Source: Paraburkholderia aromaticivorans (GTDB lineage: Bacteria; Pseudomonadota; Gammaproteobacteria; Burkholderiales; Burkholderiaceae). From it: a stretch of DNA of 64,000 nt. The notes below the pieces were generated by a model that worked only from the letters and a program-made list of their open reading frames with translations, was not told the origin of the DNA and ran no database searches. Position numbers and translations under genes: made by a program. Location: positions 2,542,001 to 2,606,000 of the forward strand of contig NZ_CP022990.1 in the NCBI RefSeq assembly GCF_002278075.1, written 5' to 3'. Position 1 is the stretch's first letter; every line of letters starts with the position of its first letter. Of this stretch, positions 47,452 through 56,572 are shown piece after piece.

Positions 47452-47656
47452 AGTCATCGGGTCTTTCCGTGAGCGCGGGCGTTTTGTTATGACCTGCTTC
47501 GCGACGGACACGGTTCGTACCGGCCGGTGACACAGTATGTCCCACACGCCGCGGCGCAGCCGTCACGGCCGCGACACCGACACGCCGCGCGCCGCGCCGT
47601 GCGGCGCGCGCGGACGAGCTTCTGGCGGCGAACGATGCGCACGGTGGTTCGATTCC
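47452..47656. other. Region between divergent sigma-54 promoters
   Basis: About 205 bases between the PCD and xoxF promoters, within a 423-base gene-free gap. It is the natural place for shared enhancer sites; a TGACACAGTATGTCC element near 47530 resembles the TGACAGG palindrome near pqqA. A very GC-rich tract (GCGCGCCGCG repeats) lies near 47583-47611. Confidence 0.4.
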
Positions 47657-47670
47657 GGCATGGAATATGC
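47657..47670 (+). promoter_or_regulatory. Sigma-54 promoter for xoxF
   Basis: CCGGCATGGAATATGCG has GG at 47657-47658, ten bases, and GC at 47669-47670. It shares GGCATGGA with the fhcB and pqqA sites. Predicted start near 47682, leaving a 130-base leader; the leader also contains ATGCGACGAGG and ends in GGAGGAGAC before the ATG. Confidence 0.75.
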
Positions 47671-47811
47671 GTTGGCCGTCATGCGCCAGAAAGCCCGGCA
47701 ACGATCGGGACGCGGCGCTGATCGTTACCCGCATTCGAGGAGGCGCGCCCGATGCGACGAGGTAGCGTGGGTCATTCGTGAGTTGAACAGCAAGACCATT
47801 CTGGAGGAGAC

Positions 47812-49629
47812 ATGAACTTACGCACCACGGTTCTTGGGCTCGCGATCCTCGCGTCGGCAGCCTTGAGTTCTTTAGTTGCACAGGCCGATTCGCAGCTCGA
47901 CGGGCTCATGAAGAATCCGTCCAACTGGGCGGCGCAGGCGGGTGATTACGCCAACCGACGCTACAGCCCACTGAAGCAGATCAACGAGAACAACGTCGGG
48001 AAACTACAGGTCGCCTGGACCATGTCGACCGGCGTGCTGCGCGGCCACGAAGGCGCGCCGCTCGTGATCGGCGACACCATGTATATCCACTCGCCGTTCC
48101 CTAACAAGGTCATCGCCATCAACCTGAAGGATCAAACGTTCATCTGGCAGTACCTGCCGAAGCAGGACGAATCGGTGGTCTCCGTGATGTGTTGCGATAC
48201 CGTCAACCGTGGGCTCGCTTACGGCGACGGCAAGATCTTCCTGCAGCAAGCCGACACCAAGCTCGTGGCGTTGAACGCGAAAACCGGCGATGTGGTCTGG
48301 ACCGCGCAAAACGGCAATCCGAAGGCGGGTGAAACCAACACCAATGCGCCGCACGTATTCGGCGACAAGGTGCTGACCGGCATCTCCGGCGGCGAGTTCG
48401 GCGTACGCGGGCGTCTCATCGCGTACGACATCAAGACCGGGAAGCCGGCATGGACGGCCTATAGCACGGGTCCGGACAAGGACATGCTGATCGACCCCGA
48501 CAAGACCACCACGTATGCCGAAGGCAAGATGGTGCCGGTAGGCGCGGACTCGTCGCTGAAGTCCTGGAAGGGGGACCAGTGGAAACTGGGCGGCGGCACC
48601 ACCTGGGGCTGGTACGCATGGGATCCGAAACTCAACCTTGTCTACTACGGCACCGGCAATCCGGGTACGTGGAATCCGACGCAACGTCCGGGCGACAACA
48701 AGTGGTCGATGTCGATCTTCGCGCGCGATCTGAATACCGGTCAAGCCAAATGGGTCTACCAGATGACCCCGCACGACGAGTGGGACTATGACGGCGTCAA
48801 TGAAATGATCCTGTCGGACCTGTCGATCGACGGCAAAAAGGTTCCGGCTATCGTTCACTTCGACCGTAATGGTTTCGGCTACACGTTGAATCGCGAGACC
48901 GGACAACTGCTGGTTGCACAGAAGTTCGATCCGGCGGTGAACTGGGCTGACCGTGTCGACATGAAGAGCGGCAAGCCGATTCGCAACGCGGCTTATTCGA
49001 CCCAGGCAGCCGGCTCGGATCACAACGTGAAGGGCATCTGTCCGGCGGCGCTCGGCTCGAAGGACCAGCAGCCGGCGGCGTTCGACCCGGGTTCGAGTCT
49101 CTTCCTCGTGCCGACCAACCACGTCTGCATGGACTACGAACCGTTCGATGTCGACTACGTGTCGGGCCAGCCGTATGTGGGCGCCACGCTGTCGATGTAT
49201 CCGGGCCCGAACGACAACAACTCGATGGGTAATTTCATTGCCTGGGATGCTTCGAAGGGCAAGATCGTCTGGTCCAAGCCGGAGCGGTTCTCGGTGTGGT
49301 CGGGCGTGCTGGCGACCGCGGGCGGCGTGGCGTTCTACGGCACGCTGGAAGGCTACATCAAGGCAGTCCGCATCAAGGACGGCAAGGAACTGTGGCGCTT
49401 CAAGACTCCGTCGGGAATCATCGGCAACGTGTTTACCTACGAGTATCAGGGCAAGCAGTTCATCGGCGTCTACTCCGGGATCGGCGGCTGGGCCGGCATC
49501 GGCATGGCGGCTGGCCTCGAGAAGTCGACGGAAGGTCTCGGCGCGGTGGGCGGTTATCGTGAGCTCGCGAAGTACACGGCGTTGGGCGGCACGCTCTTCG
49601 TGTTCGCCATTCCCGGCGGCAACAGCTGA
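47812..49629 (+). CDS. xoxF: Lanthanide-dependent methanol dehydrogenase XoxF
   Basis: A 605-residue PQQ methanol dehydrogenase exported to the periplasm (signal peptide to about residue 25). It has the vicinal disulfide Cys127-Cys128 ([10 protein letters not shown]), Glu195, Asn283, catalytic Asp325 and the extra lanthanide ligand Asp327 (WDYDGVN); calcium-type MxaF has Ala there. Trp-docking propeller repeats are present. It oxidises methanol to formaldehyde and passes electrons to XoxG. A GGAGGAG site precedes the ATG. Confidence 0.97.
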   Translation: MNLRTTVLGLAILASAALSSLVAQADSQLDGLMKNPSNWAAQAGDYANRRYSPLKQINENNVGKLQVAWTMSTGVLRGHEGAPLVIGDTMYIHSPFPNKVIAINLKDQTFIWQYLPKQDESVVSVMCCDTVNRGLAYGDGKIFLQQADTKLVALNAKTGDVVWTAQNGNPKAGETNTNAPHVFGDKVLTGISGGEFGVRGRLIAYDIKTGKPAWTAYSTGPDKDMLIDPDKTTTYAEGKMVPVGADSSLKSWKGDQWKLGGGTTWGWYAWDPKLNLVYYGTGNPGTWNPTQRPGDNKWSMSIFARDLNTGQAKWVYQMTPHDEWDYDGVNEMILSDLSIDGKKVPAIVHFDRNGFGYTLNRETGQLLVAQKFDPAVNWADRVDMKSGKPIRNAAYSTQAAGSDHNVKGICPAALGSKDQQPAAFDPGSSLFLVPTNHVCMDYEPFDVDYVSGQPYVGATLSMYPGPNDNNSMGNFIAWDASKGKIVWSKPERFSVWSGVLATAGGVAFYGTLEGYIKAVRIKDGKELWRFKTPSGIIGNVFTYEYQGKQFIGVYSGIGGWAGIGMAAGLEKSTEGLGAVGGYRELAKYTALGGTLFVFAIPGGNS

Positions 49630-49642
49630 CTAGCCGGAACAG

Positions 49643-49702
49643 ATTGAAGCGCGCGGCCGGTTGCCCTTGCGGAGGATCGGGGCGGCCGGCAGCGCCTTCA
49701 GT
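49643..49702. other. Imperfect inverted repeat after xoxF
   Basis: GAAGCGCGCGGCCGG pairs imperfectly with CGGCCGGCAGCGCCTTC about 25 bases later. An RNA hairpin here could stabilise the xoxF message relative to xoxG. The 172-base gap otherwise holds no gene. Confidence 0.4.
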
Positions 49703-49801
49703 CATACCAGTCGTCTATGAGTCATCGGGCCCGCGCCGTTTTGCAGATGCGTCGATGAAACGCATTCGGGCGCGGCCTTACTTTGAAGGAGACATGTGCA
49801 T

Positions 49802-50221
49802 ATGAAAGGCCGATCAATCTTGTTGCGGGCGGCACTGCCCGCCGTTTTCGTCGTACTGCCCGCTGCGTTCGCCCAGACCAATCCCGCGATTGCCCAGGTG
49901 GCGTACAAGGTGGTCGACGGCAGCAAGGTCGACAGCAATACGCTGCAAGGATGGAAGACATGGCGCGCGCTGGCCTGCGAACGCTGTCACGGCGCGCAGC
50001 AGCAAGGCATGGTGGGACCGTCGCTGGTCGAGGCGTTCAAGACGCTCGACAAGACGGAGTTTCACCGCACTGTCTTCGGCGGCCGGGTGGACAAGGGCAT
50101 GCCCGACTTCAGTTCGAGCCAGATGATGCAGAAGAACTGGGAGAACCTGTACGCCTATCTGAAAGGGCGCTCCGACGGCCAGATCAAGCCGGGCGATCTG
50201 CAGGCCATCGACGCGAAATAG
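49802..50221 (+). CDS. xoxG: XoxG, c-type cytochrome electron acceptor
   Basis: A 139-residue exported monohaem cytochrome: signal peptide ending near FAQ (about residue 25), haem motif CERCH (Cys59, Cys62, His63), and Met ligand candidates in VDKGMPDFSSSQMM. It accepts electrons from XoxF. AAGGAG lies 10 bases before the ATG at 49802; a GTG at 49796 is too close to it. It is shorter than the best-known XoxG proteins. Confidence 0.9.
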   Translation: MKGRSILLRAALPAVFVVLPAAFAQTNPAIAQVAYKVVDGSKVDSNTLQGWKTWRALACERCHGAQQQGMVGPSLVEAFKTLDKTEFHRTVFGGRVDKGMPDFSSSQMMQKNWENLYAYLKGRSDGQIKPGDLQAIDAK

Positions 50222-50251
50222 CGCCCACGTCTCTCACTCAGGAGGTTATCG

Positions 50252-51163
50252 ATGCGTCATGGCAAACGAATGCCCGCGCACGCCGCGCTCGTAACCGCCG
50301 CGCTGTGCTACGCGGCGATTGCAAGCGGCGCGGTGCGCGCCGAAGGCGCCGCAATGCCCAATAACGATGGCGCCGATGGCGTGCTGCGGGTCTGCGCGGA
50401 CCCGAACAACATGCCCTTGTCCAACAGCAAGGGCGAGGGCTACGAAAACCGCATTGCGAGCCAGATGGCGAGCGACTTCGGCTACAAGCTCGAATACACC
50501 TATTTTCCGCAGCGCATGGGCTTCGTGCGCCACACGTTGCGCGAAAAGGTGCCGGACACCGAACGCTACAAGTGCGATCTGATCATCGGCGTGCCGAAAG
50601 GCTACGACATGACCTCGACGACGCAGCCTTATCTGCGCTCCACGTATGCGATGGTATTTACGAAGCGTCCCGAACTGGCCGGCATCAATACGCCGGACGA
50701 TCTGCTCAAACTGCCGCCTGATCAATTGCACAAACTGCGCTTCGGCATCTTTTCGCAGACGCCCGCGGTCGACTGGCTGCTCAGTCATGGGCTGATCGAT
50801 CAGGCGGTCTCGTATCAGGTGCAAAGCGGCGATCCGCAGGAGTATCCCGGCCAGATGATCGAAAAGGATCTGCGGGCGGGCACCGTCGACGTGGTGTTCC
50901 TGTGGGGACCGATTGCGGGCTACTTCGCCAAGCGCTCGGGGGATACGGTCAAGCTGGTGCCGTTCCCGGCCACGCCGGGGATCCGCTTCGACTATACGAT
51001 TTCGATGGGCGTGCGCTACGGCGAGAAAGCGTGGAAGGACAAGGTCGATCAATGGATCGGCGCGAACCACGACAAGATCGACAGCATTCTCACGAGTTAC
51101 GAAGTGCCGCTTCTGAAGCCCGTCGACACGCCGGCCGGCAAGCCCGCGGACGGGTCGCCATGA
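50252..51163 (+). CDS. xoxJ: XoxJ/MxaJ periplasmic binding protein
   Basis: A 303-residue solute-binding-type protein with a signal peptide, LRVCADPNNMPLSN, GYKLEYTYFPQRMGFVRHTL, CDLIIGVPKGYDMTSTTQPYLRSTYAMVF and VDVVFLWGPIAGYFA. XoxJ is required for XoxF activity, probably in maturation. GGAGG precedes the ATG. It overlaps the next gene by ATGA. Confidence 0.93.
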   Translation: MRHGKRMPAHAALVTAALCYAAIASGAVRAEGAAMPNNDGADGVLRVCADPNNMPLSNSKGEGYENRIASQMASDFGYKLEYTYFPQRMGFVRHTLREKVPDTERYKCDLIIGVPKGYDMTSTTQPYLRSTYAMVFTKRPELAGINTPDDLLKLPPDQLHKLRFGIFSQTPAVDWLLSHGLIDQAVSYQVQSGDPQEYPGQMIEKDLRAGTVDVVFLWGPIAGYFAKRSGDTVKLVPFPATPGIRFDYTISMGVRYGEKAWKDKVDQWIGANHDKIDSILTSYEVPLLKPVDTPAGKPADGSP

Positions 51164-51921
51164 GCAGTGCGCGAATGCGATTGCGCCGCGTATGGCGGCA
51201 TGTGCTTGCGGTGTGCGTCACGTGCGCGGCGTGCGCGACGCACACCGCCGCGTTTGCCGCGGGCACTGACGAGATCTCGGCCGCCGAGCGGCTCATCTTC
51301 ACGACGGATCATCTGCACGGCGTCCAGCGGCAAACCGAACTCGACTACGCGTTCCTCAGCTCGGACCAACCGGCGCACAGCACGGATGTCGTCAAGGTGC
51401 TGGTGCTCAGCGCGGACAATGCCAAGGGCGATGCCCAGGTGTCCGATCACAGCGGAGCCGTGCCATTGCCCAACGCCGGCTTGCAGTGCAATCCCGTGAT
51501 CATCTATTTCCTCGAACGCGATATCACGGAGATGCAGCACCTGACCGGCGGGCAACGCCGCTATTTTCAGCAGCGTCTGCGGCTCGCGCTCGCCGCGGGG
51601 CCCAAGATCGAGACGGTGACGAGCCAGATTGGCGGCAAGTCGGTAAAGGCCCGGCAGATCGTCGTGCAACCGTATCTGGGCGATCCCAATTCGGAACGCT
51701 TCGCGCAATACACCGGCAAGCGCTATACGTTCCTGATCGCCGATACGGTGCCGGGCGAGGTCGCGCTGATCCGCACCGACGTGCCCGGTGCGAACAACGA
51801 TTTCGCGCATCCGGTGCAGACCCAGACGCTGAGCTTCCAGGCCGCGCTGCGCAAACTATCGCCGCCGAACACGCCGAACACGCCGTTGAAGCCTTCCGAC
51901 GCGCCTCGTGCAAGCCGTTAG
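51160..51921 (+). CDS. Secreted protein next to xoxJ, unknown function
   Basis: A 253-residue protein with an N-terminal signal (ALVCVTCAACATHTAAFA-like, about residues 15-34) and a domain containing AAERLIFTTDHLHGVQRQTELDYAF, VIIYFLERDITEMQHLTGGQRRYFQQRLR and IVVQPYLGDPNSERFAQYTGKRYTFLIAD. Two Cys lie in the signal region and one in LQCNPVIIYF. I do not recognise a characterised function. The ATGA overlap with xoxJ makes a role in XoxF maturation or periplasmic handling likely. Confidence 0.75.
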   Translation: MSSARMRLRRVWRHVLAVCVTCAACATHTAAFAAGTDEISAAERLIFTTDHLHGVQRQTELDYAFLSSDQPAHSTDVVKVLVLSADNAKGDAQVSDHSGAVPLPNAGLQCNPVIIYFLERDITEMQHLTGGQRRYFQQRLRLALAAGPKIETVTSQIGGKSVKARQIVVQPYLGDPNSERFAQYTGKRYTFLIADTVPGEVALIRTDVPGANNDFAHPVQTQTLSFQAALRKLSPPNTPNTPLKPSDAPRASR

Positions 51922-51936
51922 CGAGGCCGCGCCAAG

Positions 51937-52899
51937 GTGAATTTCATCCGTTCGCTGACCTTGCGCCAGTTGCAGATCTTTGTCGTGGCGAGCCGCTACA
52001 CGAGTTTCGCCCGCGCCGCGGAGGAGTTGCATCTGACCCAGCCGGCGGTGTCGATGCAGATTCATCAACTCGAAGAGGCGGTGGGCCTGCGTCTGTTCGA
52101 ACGCATCGCGCGCAAACTCACGTTGACCGAAGCGGGCGAAATGCTCAGCCATCATGCGAGCCGGATTCTCGGCGAGATCAAGGATGCCGAAGACGCGATG
52201 ACATCGCTCAAGCAGGCCGATAGCGGCTCGATCGCGGTGGGCATCGTCAGTTCCGCGACGTACTTCGCGCCGAAGCTGCTGGCCATGTATTCGCACCTGT
52301 ATCCCAAGGTCGACGTGCACTTTTCGGTGGGCAATCGCGACGGGCTGCTGCGCCTCCTGCAGGACAATGCGATCGACCTGGCCATCATGGGCCGGCCGCC
52401 GCCGGAGCTCGACACCACGACGGAGCCGCTTGCGTGGCACCCGCAAGTGGTGATCGCACCGCTCGATCATCCGTTATGCGGCGCGCGGCGCTTCGATCTG
52501 CAGGAACTGCGCGGCGACACGTTCCTGTTGCGCGAGCCCGGCTCGGGAACGCGCATGGCCGCGGAGGAAATGTTCAGGCAGCATCTTTTCACGCCCGCGA
52601 AGGTCGTCACGCTCGGCAGCAATGAAACGATCAAGCAGGCGGTGATGGCGGGCATGGGCGTGAGCCTGATTTCGCTGCATACGCTGCTGCTGGAGCTGCG
52701 TACCAAGGAAATCGCGTTGCTCGACGTGAACGGCACGCCGATCGAACGCACGTGGCAAGTCGTGCATCTGCGGGCCAAGCAACTGTCGCCGACCTGCACG
52801 GTGTTCCGGCAGTTTCTGCTCGAACAGGCAGCCCCTTATCTGGAGCGCGAGTACTCGCCATTCACCACCTTGCCCGCAAAATCAGGAGTGTTGACATGA
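51937..52899 (+). CDS. cbbR: CbbR-type LysR regulator
   Basis: A 320-residue LysR protein closely resembling CbbR of Cupriavidus: LTLRQLQIFVVASRYTSFARAAEELHLTQPAVSMQ (HTH), LLQDNAIDLAIMGRPPPELD, FLLREPGSGTRMAAEEMFRQHLFTPAKVVTLGSNETIKQAVMAGMGVSLISLHTL, and a C terminus REYSPF. CbbR activates cbb operons in response to metabolites. It starts with GTG, 15 bases after the previous gene, and sits in the xox operon, 27 kb from cbbL. It overlaps the DUF2380 gene by ATGA. Confidence 0.88.
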   Translation: MNFIRSLTLRQLQIFVVASRYTSFARAAEELHLTQPAVSMQIHQLEEAVGLRLFERIARKLTLTEAGEMLSHHASRILGEIKDAEDAMTSLKQADSGSIAVGIVSSATYFAPKLLAMYSHLYPKVDVHFSVGNRDGLLRLLQDNAIDLAIMGRPPPELDTTTEPLAWHPQVVIAPLDHPLCGARRFDLQELRGDTFLLREPGSGTRMAAEEMFRQHLFTPAKVVTLGSNETIKQAVMAGMGVSLISLHTLLLELRTKEIALLDVNGTPIERTWQVVHLRAKQLSPTCTVFRQFLLEQAAPYLEREYSPFTTLPAKSGVLT

Positions 52900-53510
52900 G
52901 CCTGGCAGGACATGCGGCGTTCGTGCGCCGCTACGTGCGCCGCTACGTGCGATGCCACGTGCGATACCTCGTGCGCGACGTGCGGGCCGTCGGTCTGATC
53001 TGCGTGGCGTTCGCCTGTTCGCAGGCGAACGCTGCGCCGACCTCGATCGCGCTGATGGACTGCGTGTTGATCGACGATAACGCGGCCTATAACGATGCCG
53101 GGACCAACCGCCTCCAGCAGGCGCGCATCGAGATGGTCAGCGAGGCGCTGCGTGAGCAGTTAAGCGCGAGCCGGCGCTTTCGTGTCGCGGACAATGCGCC
53201 TGCGGCCGGCCTGATCGCTCAACTCGGCGCCTCGCAGGATCTGAACGCATGCGCCGACTGCGCGCGCCAGGTGGGGCGGAAACTCGGCGTCGAACAGATC
53301 GGTAGGTGCTGGGTGCAGAAAGTCAGCAACCTGATTCTGAACATCAACCTGCATATCGAAGACGTCGCCGGCGGGGCAACCGTGTTCCAGCGCTCGGTCG
53401 ATATCCGCGGCAATACCGACCTGTCCTGGCGACGTGGCGCGGCTGCGCTGGCGAGGCTGCTTGCCGACGGCGCGGCAGCGGCTTCGGCGGGGAGCGGCGC
53501 CTCCCCGTGA
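52896..53510 (+). CDS. DUF2380-like secreted protein
   Basis: A 204-residue protein with an unusual Arg/Tyr/Val-repeat N terminus (RRYVRRYVRCHVRYLVR) before a hydrophobic signal segment ending near SQANAA. The mature part has IALMDCVLIDDNAAYNDAGT and LNACADCARQVGRKLGVEQIGRCWVQKVSNLILNINLHIEDV, a pattern of DUF2380 proteins found with methanol dehydrogenases. The N-terminal repeat reflects a 12-base DNA repeat (about 52920-52985). Function unknown; likely periplasmic. It overlaps cbbR by ATGA. Confidence 0.72.
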   Translation: MSLAGHAAFVRRYVRRYVRCHVRYLVRDVRAVGLICVAFACSQANAAPTSIALMDCVLIDDNAAYNDAGTNRLQQARIEMVSEALREQLSASRRFRVADNAPAAGLIAQLGASQDLNACADCARQVGRKLGVEQIGRCWVQKVSNLILNINLHIEDVAGGATVFQRSVDIRGNTDLSWRRGAAALARLLADGAAAASAGSGASP

Positions 53511-53720
53511 GGGTGCCCTGAATTGCGGGCGGCGGCACACTGTGTACTCGAAATACGTAACAGGTTGACATCGTTGTTCGCGCGAGCACGCCCGCTGGAG
53601 CCGGGCGCGTACTGGCACGGAGTATGCGGCGACGTCCGCGCATAGCGATGGGAATGCACATTCGTCTCGCGGGATCACGACGAGCCCGCGCCTGATTGTC
53701 TGCTATAGGGGATTGCATCG
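53511..53720. other. Intergenic region before mxaR
   Basis: A 210-base region with the sigma-54 promoter at 53614-53627 and a CACACTGTGT palindrome at about 53536. It holds no gene. Confidence 0.5.
53614..53627 (+). promoter_or_regulatory. Sigma-54 promoter for mxaRSACKL
   Basis: ACTGGCACGGAGTATGCGG has TGGCACG exactly, with GG at 53614-53615, ten bases, GC at 53626-53627. The best -24 element of the set. The predicted start near 53639 gives an 82-base leader. Confidence 0.78.
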
Positions 53721-54740
53721 ATGGGTGCTGGCGAACTGCTTCAGGACTGGCGTGTGCACGCACTGCAGATCGAAGACGAAGTCTCGCGAGTCGTGATCGG
53801 TCAGTCGCAGATCATCCGTCTTATCACCGTCGCCTTGTTCGCGCGCGGTCACGTGCTCCTCGAAGGAGGTGTCGGGGTCGGCAAGACAACCGTGCTGCGC
53901 GCGTTCGCGCGGGTCGTGGGCGGCGAGTTCGAGCGCGTGGAGGGCACCATCGATCTGATGCCGGGCGATCTCGTCTATCACACCTATGTGGACGCCGAGG
54001 GCAAACCGCGCATCGATCCGGGGCCGCTGCTTCGCCACGGCGAGCGGCTGACCACCTTCTTCTTCAACGAGATCAATCGCGCCCGTCCCCAGGTTCAGTC
54101 GCTCCTGCTGCGCGCGATGGCGGAGCGTTCGGTGTGGGCGTTCGACCGCGAATACCGCTTCCCGCATATGACGGTATTCGCCGACCGCAACAAGGTCGAG
54201 AAGGAAGAGACCTTCGAGCTTGCATCGGCCGCGCGCGATCGGTTTCTGTTCGAGTTGGGCATGCCCACGCCGACCGAGCCCGACGTGCGCCGGGCGCTGG
54301 TATTCGACGCGACGTTTCATGACGTCGACCTGTTGCTGGCGCGGCTCTCGCCCGGGATCGTGCCGTGGGAACAGTTGAATCAGGTCGGCGCGGTCATTCA
54401 GGAGAGCGTGCAATCGAGCGAAACGATCGAGCGCTATGTTCTGGACATCTGGCAGGCCACGGAAACGCCGCAGCGTTTCGGCATTGCGCTCGACGGCGTC
54501 GATATGGAGCGCCTGATTCTGGCGGGCGCAAGCCCGCGGGGCATGAGCGCGCTGCTGCGCGCCGCGCGCGTGGTGGCGTGGCTGGCCGGCCGCGCGCATC
54601 TGGTCCCGGAGGATATTCATGCCGTGCTGTTGCCGGCGCTCGGGCATCGCGTGTTTTTCACGCCGATCTATGAACTGCGCCGCCAGGAACTCGCCGAAGC
54701 GCTCACGGCGCAAATCATGAACAGGCTCGCCGTACCCTGA
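53721..54740 (+). CDS. mxaR: MxaR/MoxR AAA+ ATPase
   Basis: A 339-residue MoxR-family AAA+ chaperone: Walker A GGVGVGKTT, Walker B FFFNEINRARPQVQSLLL, Arg finger area RDRFLFELGMPTPTE. MxaRSACKL are needed to insert the metal into calcium methanol dehydrogenase; here the only full dehydrogenases in view are lanthanide-type. It is the first gene of the run, 3 bases before mxaS. Confidence 0.93.
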   Translation: MGAGELLQDWRVHALQIEDEVSRVVIGQSQIIRLITVALFARGHVLLEGGVGVGKTTVLRAFARVVGGEFERVEGTIDLMPGDLVYHTYVDAEGKPRIDPGPLLRHGERLTTFFFNEINRARPQVQSLLLRAMAERSVWAFDREYRFPHMTVFADRNKVEKEETFELASAARDRFLFELGMPTPTEPDVRRALVFDATFHDVDLLLARLSPGIVPWEQLNQVGAVIQESVQSSETIERYVLDIWQATETPQRFGIALDGVDMERLILAGASPRGMSALLRAARVVAWLAGRAHLVPEDIHAVLLPALGHRVFFTPIYELRRQELAEALTAQIMNRLAVP

Positions 54741-54743
54741 GCC

Positions 54744-55607
54744 ATGAACGGGACAACGGAATTTCACTACCGTTTGCCGATGCGCGCGGGCGGATTTCGT
54801 CCCGGCTCGCATCCGGGGTCGAGCTTCGGCGCCGGTCAGGAATTCGCGATGCACGGGCGCCTCTTCGACTACCCGGATCCGCGCCGCCTGGACCTGCGCG
54901 CGAGCGTGCGCGCGGCACGCTCCGAGTGGCTGGTGCGGGTGCATCTGCAGCGCGCCGCGGTGCCGGTGCAGGTGATCGTCGATGTCTCCGGGTCGATGCG
55001 CTTCGGGATGCGCCGGACCAAGTTGCAGGTTGCCGCGGACTTTGTCGAAGCGTTGGGATATAGCGCGTTCCGTGTCGGCGATCAGTTGGGCATGCTTGCC
55101 TTCGATACCCATGCGTGCGACGATCTTTTCATGCCGGCGCGATATGGCCGCGGCGTCGGCAACCTGCTCGCGACGATGTTGCGCGAGAGCGCGAGCGACG
55201 CGGCCGGACCCGGCGGGATGGCCGGACTGAAGCGCGCCGCGACCGCGCTGGCCGGACGCCAGGCGCTGATCTTCCTCGTTTCGGATTTTCATTGGCCGCT
55301 TGCGGAATTGCCCGCCGTACTCGACCTGCTGGTCCATGCCTGGGTGGTGCCGATAGTGGTCTGGGACGCCGCTGAGATCGCGCCGCCGAGCGGCGGGCCG
55401 CTGCTGGCCGTCAACGACGCGGAGTCCGGCCGGCAGCGCACGCTCTGGCTGCGCGGCAGCGTGCGCGAGCATTGGCGCGAAGCCGTCGCGCGACGGCGTG
55501 CGGAACTCGCGCGGAGGTTCGTCGAGCGTGGCATGCAGCCGTTTTATGTCGAGAGCGCTTTTGATCCGGAGGCGATGTCGCGCTACTTCCTGGAGACGAT
55601 CGCATGA
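54744..55607 (+). CDS. mxaS: MxaS, DUF58 protein
   Basis: A 287-residue DUF58/vWA-like protein with YPDPRRLDLRASVRAARSEWLVR and the MIDAS-like VIVDVSGSMRFG. It partners with the MoxR ATPase in the cytoplasm. The ATGA-type junction to mxaA (4-base overlap) indicates coupling. Confidence 0.9.
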   Translation: MNGTTEFHYRLPMRAGGFRPGSHPGSSFGAGQEFAMHGRLFDYPDPRRLDLRASVRAARSEWLVRVHLQRAAVPVQVIVDVSGSMRFGMRRTKLQVAADFVEALGYSAFRVGDQLGMLAFDTHACDDLFMPARYGRGVGNLLATMLRESASDAAGPGGMAGLKRAATALAGRQALIFLVSDFHWPLAELPAVLDLLVHAWVVPIVVWDAAEIAPPSGGPLLAVNDAESGRQRTLWLRGSVREHWREAVARRRAELARRFVERGMQPFYVESAFDPEAMSRYFLETIA

Positions 55608-56572
55608 GACTTGACGGGTGCGGCATTGGCGGTTCGCATAGTTGGCTTCGCGGGGCATCGGCCGCCACGAGGCGGGTCTGCTCGCGAGCGTTGGTGCTGG
55701 CGTTGGCGTTTGTGCCGATGCTTATCCTGATGCCGGTGAGGGAGGTCACTGCGGCCCCGGGCGATGTCCCTCAGCCCACGGTTGACGAGCCGCGCGCATT
55801 CGGCCATCTGCTCGGCGATATCCTCACGCAACGCATTCTGCTGCCCGCCGGCAACGATATGGGTTCGGTGGCGCCGCCTTCGGTCGGGCGCACCGGCGAA
55901 TGGCTCGAGCGGCGGCCCGCGCGGTTCGAGACCGATGCCGACGGTCGCCGCTGGATGGTCATCGACTACCAGGTCGTCAACGTCGCGCCCACGCTCACCA
56001 GGACGGCCTTGCCGGCGTTGACGCTGACCTCGCCGTCGGGCGCGACGCTGCAGGTTGCGGAGTGGCCGCTCAGCATCGCTCCAATGACGCCCGTGGAACC
56101 CTTCGATACCGGTGAGCTGCAGCTGATGCGGCCCGACCGGCAGGCGCCTTTGATCCCGAGCGCGCCGTTGCGGCGGCAGGCAAGCGTTGCACTCGGCCTG
56201 TTGCTGCTGACCTTGCTCTCGTGGGCCGGCTGGTGGCTGTGGCGCAACTGGCGTGAGTCGGCGCGTTTGCCCTTCGCGCGCGCCTGGCGGCAGATGCGGC
56301 GGCTCGACGGGCCGAGCGTCGATACGTCCGCGGATGCCTGGCTCTGTCTGCACCGCGCGTTGAACGAAACGGCGGGCCACGTCGTTCATGCGGGTTCCCT
56401 GCCCAGCCTGTTCGCGGGGGCGCCCTACCTGCAGCCGCTGCGCGCGCAACTCGAACAGTTCTATCAGCACTCCACCGTGCGCTTTTTCACGCCTGAACCG
56501 GCGGCGACCCCTTACCCACTGCGAGGGCTGTGCCGCGCACTATATCGCGCCGAGCAGCGCCATCAGCGATGA
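55604..56572 (+). CDS. mxaA: MxaA
   Basis: A 322-residue protein with an N-terminal signal/anchor (VLALAFVPMLILMPV), a periplasmic domain (GDILTQRILLPAGNDMGSVAPPSVGRTGEWLERRP) and a membrane helix at about residues 190-208 (LGLLLLTLLSWAGWWLW), then a cytoplasmic tail. MxaA takes part in metal insertion. It overlaps mxaS and mxaC by ATGA. Confidence 0.88.
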   Translation: MRLDGCGIGGSHSWLRGASAATRRVCSRALVLALAFVPMLILMPVREVTAAPGDVPQPTVDEPRAFGHLLGDILTQRILLPAGNDMGSVAPPSVGRTGEWLERRPARFETDADGRRWMVIDYQVVNVAPTLTRTALPALTLTSPSGATLQVAEWPLSIAPMTPVEPFDTGELQLMRPDRQAPLIPSAPLRRQASVALGLLLLTLLSWAGWWLWRNWRESARLPFARAWRQMRRLDGPSVDTSADAWLCLHRALNETAGHVVHAGSLPSLFAGAPYLQPLRAQLEQFYQHSTVRFFTPEPAATPYPLRGLCRALYRAEQRHQR

